Of a DNA stretch of 64,000 nt, positions 58,845-64,000 are shown in pieces. Position 1 is the first letter of the stretch; every line of letters begins with the position of its first letter. The notes beneath the pieces were generated by a model. It was not told where the DNA came from. It searched no databases and was given only the letters and a program-made list of their open reading frames with translations. Origin of the DNA: Numida meleagris (lineage: Eukaryota > Chordata > Aves > Galliformes > Numididae). The position numbers and the translations under genes were made by a program. Location of the stretch: NCBI RefSeq assembly GCF_002078875.1, contig NC_034411.1:49039620-49103619 (forward strand), written 5' to 3'.

Positions 58845-61800
58845 GTAAGTAATTATTTTGTTTACTAAGTGAAGTTTCTTGGTTAGTTGGCAAGCAGTGA
58901 TGTAAGTGAAAGGATAAGATAGCAATGAAAGTAATAATGCTACTTCAATGCTGGAATGAATAACTGTTTTAAAACCTAATAATCTTAAATAACCTTAAGG
59001 TGAATGTGGGGAAAAATCCCAAAGCTCTTCTCTTGCTCTACCCTTTGCCTGAGGTGTTCCCATCATCATTTTGAAGTTAGCCAAACCTGTTAAAGGCACC
59101 ATTTCATTGGAAAAAGTTGTCTTTATCCATCTGATCTCTTTAGATAAACTGACAAAAACCATTCACTTTTCCTGTTGGATTATTTCTCTGCCAGTGCAGT
59201 AAGCTCAGCCAAATCAGGGGTCAGTTGTTCCTGAGCCAGTGCAGAGCAACATCAGAGAGGAAGTGGTGAAAGAAAGAGTAAGACCTCCTTATTTTGGTGA
59301 CAGTGAACCATTAGGTTGGCTCATCTGCATTGTAAAACTTCGCCATGAGGTCCTGGTGTTCCTATGAAAGCATGTGAATGGGTGGGCTCTTTTTATGACA
59401 AGAATTCAGCATGCACAAGTCTTACAGCAGGAACAACAGTAGACGTGCAGAACCAACTATTATGGTGGCAGGCAAAATAAACTTGTGGCTCAAGTGCTGA
59501 ACAGTGAACTAAATTTTATAAAAATTGGCTTTTATTTTTAAACTTCAAAATTCTTAAAACATAAGAGGTGTTGCTACCTTGCAGTAGTAATGCCTTCACG
59601 CTGTTGCAGCTATTCTCATCTGTGTACTGAGCACCCTTGTGGACCTGTTATCGGAGAAATGAACAAATGAAACAGACTGGGGAAGGAGATAAGGGAACTA
59701 CAGCAGACCTACCTTGAAGTAATTGCCTTAGAGCCAAATCATAATCCAGTGGGAATGAGCGATCAGCTTTCAGCTAGTTGAGCTTTCTTGAACTTACTAC
59801 AATTGCACTACAGCTGGTACTGAAGCAAAGGAGACAGAAAGAACATGCAACTAGGAACAGTGGGAGAGCAGGCAGAAGCCAGGTTGGCTTAAATTAATCC
59901 TAAAATTGCTCTTTGAATATCTACGCAACAAAGCTTTTGAAGAGGTACAGTAATATGAAACATAAGGCTTTGTGTTCTAGTACCCTGAATCTTGCAGAGA
60001 AATATGTGTGTATTCTGTCTTACCTACATGTTGCCCTAAATTACATAAAGAGAACTAAATTACTTGAAAACATTGTTTCTGTTTAAATTCATTGCTAATC
60101 CTAGAAAGGATGAGGGAGATGTTTGTGTTGTTTTATAGTGCCTTGTTGTAGATTTTTTTGGTCATAATACAAATCATCCTAGCCTACATATTCACAGAGA
60201 GAGATTGGAAAGATCTCTTATACCAAGTTGCTCACTAGCCAACAAGAAGATGGAGATAAATCTTACAGGATACTTAAAAGCAGTAAAAATTATTCCAGTA
60301 AAGTATAAAAGGTTGAAATCTGTTGTATATCATATTGACTTTATGAGGGAAAAATAAAAATAAACGAATAATGTCATTTTATTAATCTCTAGGTAACAAC
60401 AAAAGTGTTGAACAGGTAGAAATTCTGTTTATCTATATTCCATTATCTTGCAGTCTTACTTCTTTAAAAAGAATGTTTATGGGTTTTCTGTTTTCTTATT
60501 TCTGGCTGGTCGTCTTTATAGAAGCAAGTTTCTAATCTCCCATAGTCTTCTGTGCCTAGAAGAAATACTCTTTAATGGAACAGCGAAGTACATGCAATGA
60601 TTTTTAGATTCTTATTAGAGCATTATTAACAATATCAATTCCTAGAGTCAATTTTGTATTGCAGTTAAGGTGACGGGACATAAGGTTTTCAAGGTTCTCT
60701 GGGTATGTCTTGCACTGCTGCATGTTCTTTTTAAAATGCACGGTCATTTCAAGGAAGAGTTGTTTCCTTCATTGCTACTATTGGGTCTGCTCATTCATTC
60801 TTTAAGAATCAAGCTTCCACTCAAAGAGTACTTCTGAATTTTGAATACATTTATTTTATGAGTATAGAATTAACATTTCATTAAGGTTTATCAATTTGTG
60901 TATGGCCTTGTAAAAAGCAGAGTAAAAAGTAAAAGCATTTGAGGTAGCTAACATTTTTCATAGGAGCAGTGACTTTGTTTCTCCAATAAGCAATCTCTTC
61001 AGTGGAGAAGTTATTTTTGTCCCATCTGAACGGAAGTAGGTTGACAGCTGTCTTGAGCTTTGTTATATGTTCTGGAGCTCAAAAAGTACCGTCTTGGGTT
61101 TGGATTACTCAGTATTCAGTGTCTTTCTCAAGCACTGAGAGCACATGCATGCATTTCATGCTTTTTTCTTTTGCCTGGTCCACTTGTTTGTCGTTAATTT
61201 TTTTTTTTCTTTTTTTTTGGCTTTGTCTTTGGCACCAGCTTTTCTCATTGGGGACAAAGTGTAGCTGCAGCAGGTGAAAATCTTGGTGTGCTGCCAGCTA
61301 AGTGCTTTTGTTCCAGACTTTGTTCTATCTACAGAACTCAAGTCCTAATGAAACTGGGTCCAAAATTAGGCTACCTTCTCTCCTCTGAGCAAAGAACATC
61401 ACCATGTTCTTTTGAGTGTTATTAACAACAATAGTTCCTGGAATGGCCTACGTAAATTTTGCAGATAGTCACTAGTGTAAATGGTTTTATTTAGCCCAAG
61501 ATTTGCACTTTGACAAATGCACTTTCTAGTAACAGTTCTGCAGGATATATGGGCAGAGACTGTATGTAGCACTCAGTGGTTTATTAAATGTTGTCCAATA
61601 CTCTCCTACCAAACTGAGGTTTGGAAGGACAGCTAGGTGTGCACCAGCCTTCACTGAGGTCACATCTGTGTGAACAGTGAGCCCTGTGCCCTATGAAGCT
61701 GCACAGCAAAGCAGCTGGCTGGTAACTGCCCACACTCAGCTCAGTGTACTGTGTGCCTGAACCTTGTGTTGCCACCGAAATTCAGGGAGGAAGGCTATTG

Positions 61801-62979
61801 TTCATACTGATGGTGGGAATTCAGGATAGCTGTGCTGCAGAATGTAACTATCTTGAACGAGTTTAGTTACTTGCTTTTGTTAGGAGATTTTCACTGCTCT
61901 CGGTTTTTCTTTTGCCACTGACTAATTGTGCATTCCCAGTCCAGTTCTCACATTGGATCTGATGCTCATTAGCTCTTAGCAGAGCTATTTCAGTTCTGTG
62001 TTTTGCCATGTGTAGGGTAGCTGCGTAATCTTGTGAAAGAATCCAAGAAGCACTGGGAATAGCATAAGATAAGTGGCAGGACTGCATGGTCAGGAGAGAC
62101 ATTTCGGGGACCATGAGCTATGAGCATAGTTCTCAGCCTTGTGCAGCTGTGTCCAAAGCAGGAACATGAGAAATGTGTGATGGTTAGAAATCAAATCCAT
62201 TTTCTGTGTAATAGAATAAGTACTTTAAGAATGCTAGTTTATTCATGTGAGATAAGTAAAATAATTAAAAACTCATCACTTATGGCATAATTACTTCAGA
62301 GCAGAACTCTTCTAACTCTGTAGGCCATACTATTCTCTTTAGTATGGTCTGAATTTGCACCAGTTTCACCAGTACATATATTGTTTTCTGTGCTGGTTTA
62401 ACAGCCTTCTTCCTCCAGCTGCTTGTTTCCAGTCCTGTGCAGCCACTCACTTTTGCCAGCACATCTGTTTGTGTGGCCACTTGATAAACTAAACTGGAGA
62501 ATGGCTCTTGACTGAAAGCAATGGCAACAACAACAAAAACTCCCCTTCCTTCTTTTGCCAGACGATGACTGGGCAAACTTGTACATGCAGCAGGAGGAAA
62601 ATGAGACAATATTACGTAAGATGGTATTTTTGTTGAAATATACGTTTATAAAAGTATAGCCCCATTTGGAACCGGAAGGTACCAGTAAATCTACTGTAGA
62701 TGCAATGGCTAATCAGGCTGAGCCTGCACGGCTGCAGCAGCCTGTCTCCTTTCTCAGCCTGTCCTCAACCATTTTTTCATGACTTCCTGGCGGCATAAAC
62801 CTATTGCCCTTTTTGTTGGCTCCAATTTCTGCTGACTTAACACAGCAGCAGTTCAGCCTAGAGTCACAAAAACACCAGAGCTGGTGCAGGGGAGGGTGAG
62901 TTGGGACAGCCAGCAGTGAGACACCGGTCTCAGTTCTGTAGGTCCCACTGTTTATGTGACTGTGTTTCGCTGCCAATGC

Positions 62980-63006
62980 AAAAAAAAAAAAAAAAAAAAA
63001 AAAAAA
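62980..63006. repeat. A27 homopolymer
   Basis: Followed by gcggcctc. No AATAAA just upstream and no flanking duplication was seen, so it is not called a retrocopy tail. Confidence 0.85.
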
Positions 63007-63289
63007 GCGGCCTCTTCCTGAAAATGTTCATTTAATATTTATTTTTAAATCTGACTTTCTCTTGTCTACACTGCCTATTTCCCTGCTCATTCTGCTGGAA
63101 TTGCAATGTGCTGTGCCTTTTGAATATTGTAGGTGAACAGTATTGTACAAGTTTTGTTTATAAAAATCTAAAAGTGCGACTGCTGAGCCCTGTTGTGAGT
63201 TCTCTCTAACGAAAAGCATTCCCTGCTTTGATGTCAGGTATCCAAGGGAATCACAGTCCCTCATTAAGTTCAAACTAGCTGAAGCCTCA

Positions 63290-64000
63290 TACCTAGGTCA
63301 CTTCAAAAGTAATGCCTTCTATTTATTTCCATGGAATCTACACCAGCTACAAAGAGCACAGTTACACTATTTGATAGAGCAAATTCTAGCTACATAACAC
63401 TATTTTTCAACAGTCACCACCATTAGCTATACATTTTTGCCAGCAATGAACTATAGCCTGCATGCCGCGCTCATAAAAAAATCTATTTCAGTTGCTATGA
63501 TGGCATTGTTGCTAGAAAAATATCGCCCATGCAGTCCATCTTTCATCAGCCTGAAAAAATAGAGGTCAGAAGGTGCCAAATCTGGACTCTATGATGGATG
63601 TGGTAGGACAGTACATCCAAGAATGGCAAAGAGCTCCACAGTCGTCAAACCGGTATGGGGCCTGGCACTATCACAATGCAAGAGGAAGACTGCCTTCTTC
63701 TCTGACCTGACTCTGGAAGTTTGAGCCTTCAGCTTAGTCAGTGTCATGATGCAGCATTCAGAGTTGACGGTTTGTCTGGGTTCCAGGAAATTCAGAAGGA
63801 TCCCCGCTTTCTTATCCCAAAAGACAATGCGCATTGCTTTACCTGCTGAGGAGTACATCTTGAGCTTTTTCTTTGATGCAGAATTCACGTTGTTACTCCG
63901 TAGACTCATTTTGAATCCGGCTCATAGTGGTGACACCACATCTTATCACCAGTAATGATGCAATCCAGGAAACTGTCACCTTCAGCCTTGTATTAGTTCA
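63290..64000 (-). mobile_element. Mariner transposon, 3' part, running off the window
   Basis: The terminal repeat at the left is TA then cctaggtcacttcaaaagta and atgccttctatttatttcc, related to the right end of the 35113 element. The minus strand then carries a decayed mariner transposase. The other end lies beyond 64000. The orientation of the transposase is minus, opposite to MTHFD1L. Named Galluhop-like by recollection, not by search. Confidence 0.85.
63420..64000 (-). pseudogene. Mariner transposase fragment (broken)
   Basis: All three acidic catalytic positions of a DD34D transposase can be seen on the minus strand: ITGDKMW (about 63936-63958), HCDSARPH, and SPDLAPSD. Between them lie recognisable stretches such as KAMRIVFWDKK, FLEPRQTVNSECCIMTLTKL and VLPHPS. 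The frame is broken: after the EPDSK codons a stop and frame change occur near 63908, and the Tyr before SPDLAPSD is a TAG stop near 63587. The longest open piece is 63589-63909. It cannot make an active enzyme as read. The N-terminal DNA-binding part is outside the window. Confidence 0.85.

Larger units (their letters stand above)
58845..64000 (+). other. Intron downstream of E18 (5' part, at least 5156 bp)
   Basis: Contains an A27 run at 62980-63006 and a mariner copy from about 63290 to the right edge. No exon was found here. Confidence 0.88.

Noticed and set aside
62700..63006. Processed retrocopy ending in A27
   Set aside because: No AATAAA signal, no target duplication and no recognisable transcript upstream of the A run.
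1..64000. CRISPR array, bacterial operon, tRNA or rRNA genes
   Set aside because: No regular spaced repeats, no ribosome-site spaced genes, and no tRNA or rRNA sequence noticed; the window is a vertebrate intron-exon landscape.

Overview
This is a stretch of vertebrate, almost certainly bird, nuclear DNA. It is AT-rich, has large introns, and carries several 3' tails of CR1 LINE retrotransposons, an avian-type solo retroviral LTR, and two mariner elements whose ends match my memory of the chicken Galluhop/Mariner1_GG family. A galliform, probably chicken, is the best guess, but the species is inferred, not proven.

The window lies inside one gene on the + strand: MTHFD1L, the mitochondrial C1-tetrahydrofolate synthase (10-formyltetrahydrofolate synthetase). 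I placed 18 consecutive internal exons (called E1 to E18 here; not the true exon numbers of the gene) between 1837 and 58844. All introns are GT-AG. Joined, the exons give 1789 coding bases, 596 complete codons with no stop, and every phase fits. The first exons (mitochondrial leader and start of the N-terminal domain) lie upstream of the window. The last third of the synthetase domain lies downstream.

Layout: 1837-19432 (E1-E8) encodes a degenerate methylene-THF dehydrogenase/cyclohydrolase-like domain and the linker. 23407-58844 (E9-E18) encodes the formate-THF ligase domain, including the ATP-binding P-loop (E10) and the glycine-rich FTHFS signature (E10/E11). In cells the enzyme uses formate, ATP and THF (running in the formate-releasing direction in mitochondria) so that one-carbon units from serine and glycine reach the cytosol as formate. 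The lost dehydrogenase residues fit a single-activity synthetase.

The introns hold about nine CR1 fragments, a 530-bp solo LTR with a perfect 5-bp target duplication (15348-15877), an internally deleted mariner (about 34519-35113), a decayed mariner transposase running off the right end (63290-64000), and several long homopolymers. I see no second gene, tRNA, rRNA, CRISPR array or bacterial-type operon. No previously undescribed system is convincingly visible. The most checkable oddities are a possible in-frame cassette pseudoexon behind a 47-T tract (45169-45210), a G14 run inside a splice-acceptor region, and the pattern of lost active-site residues.
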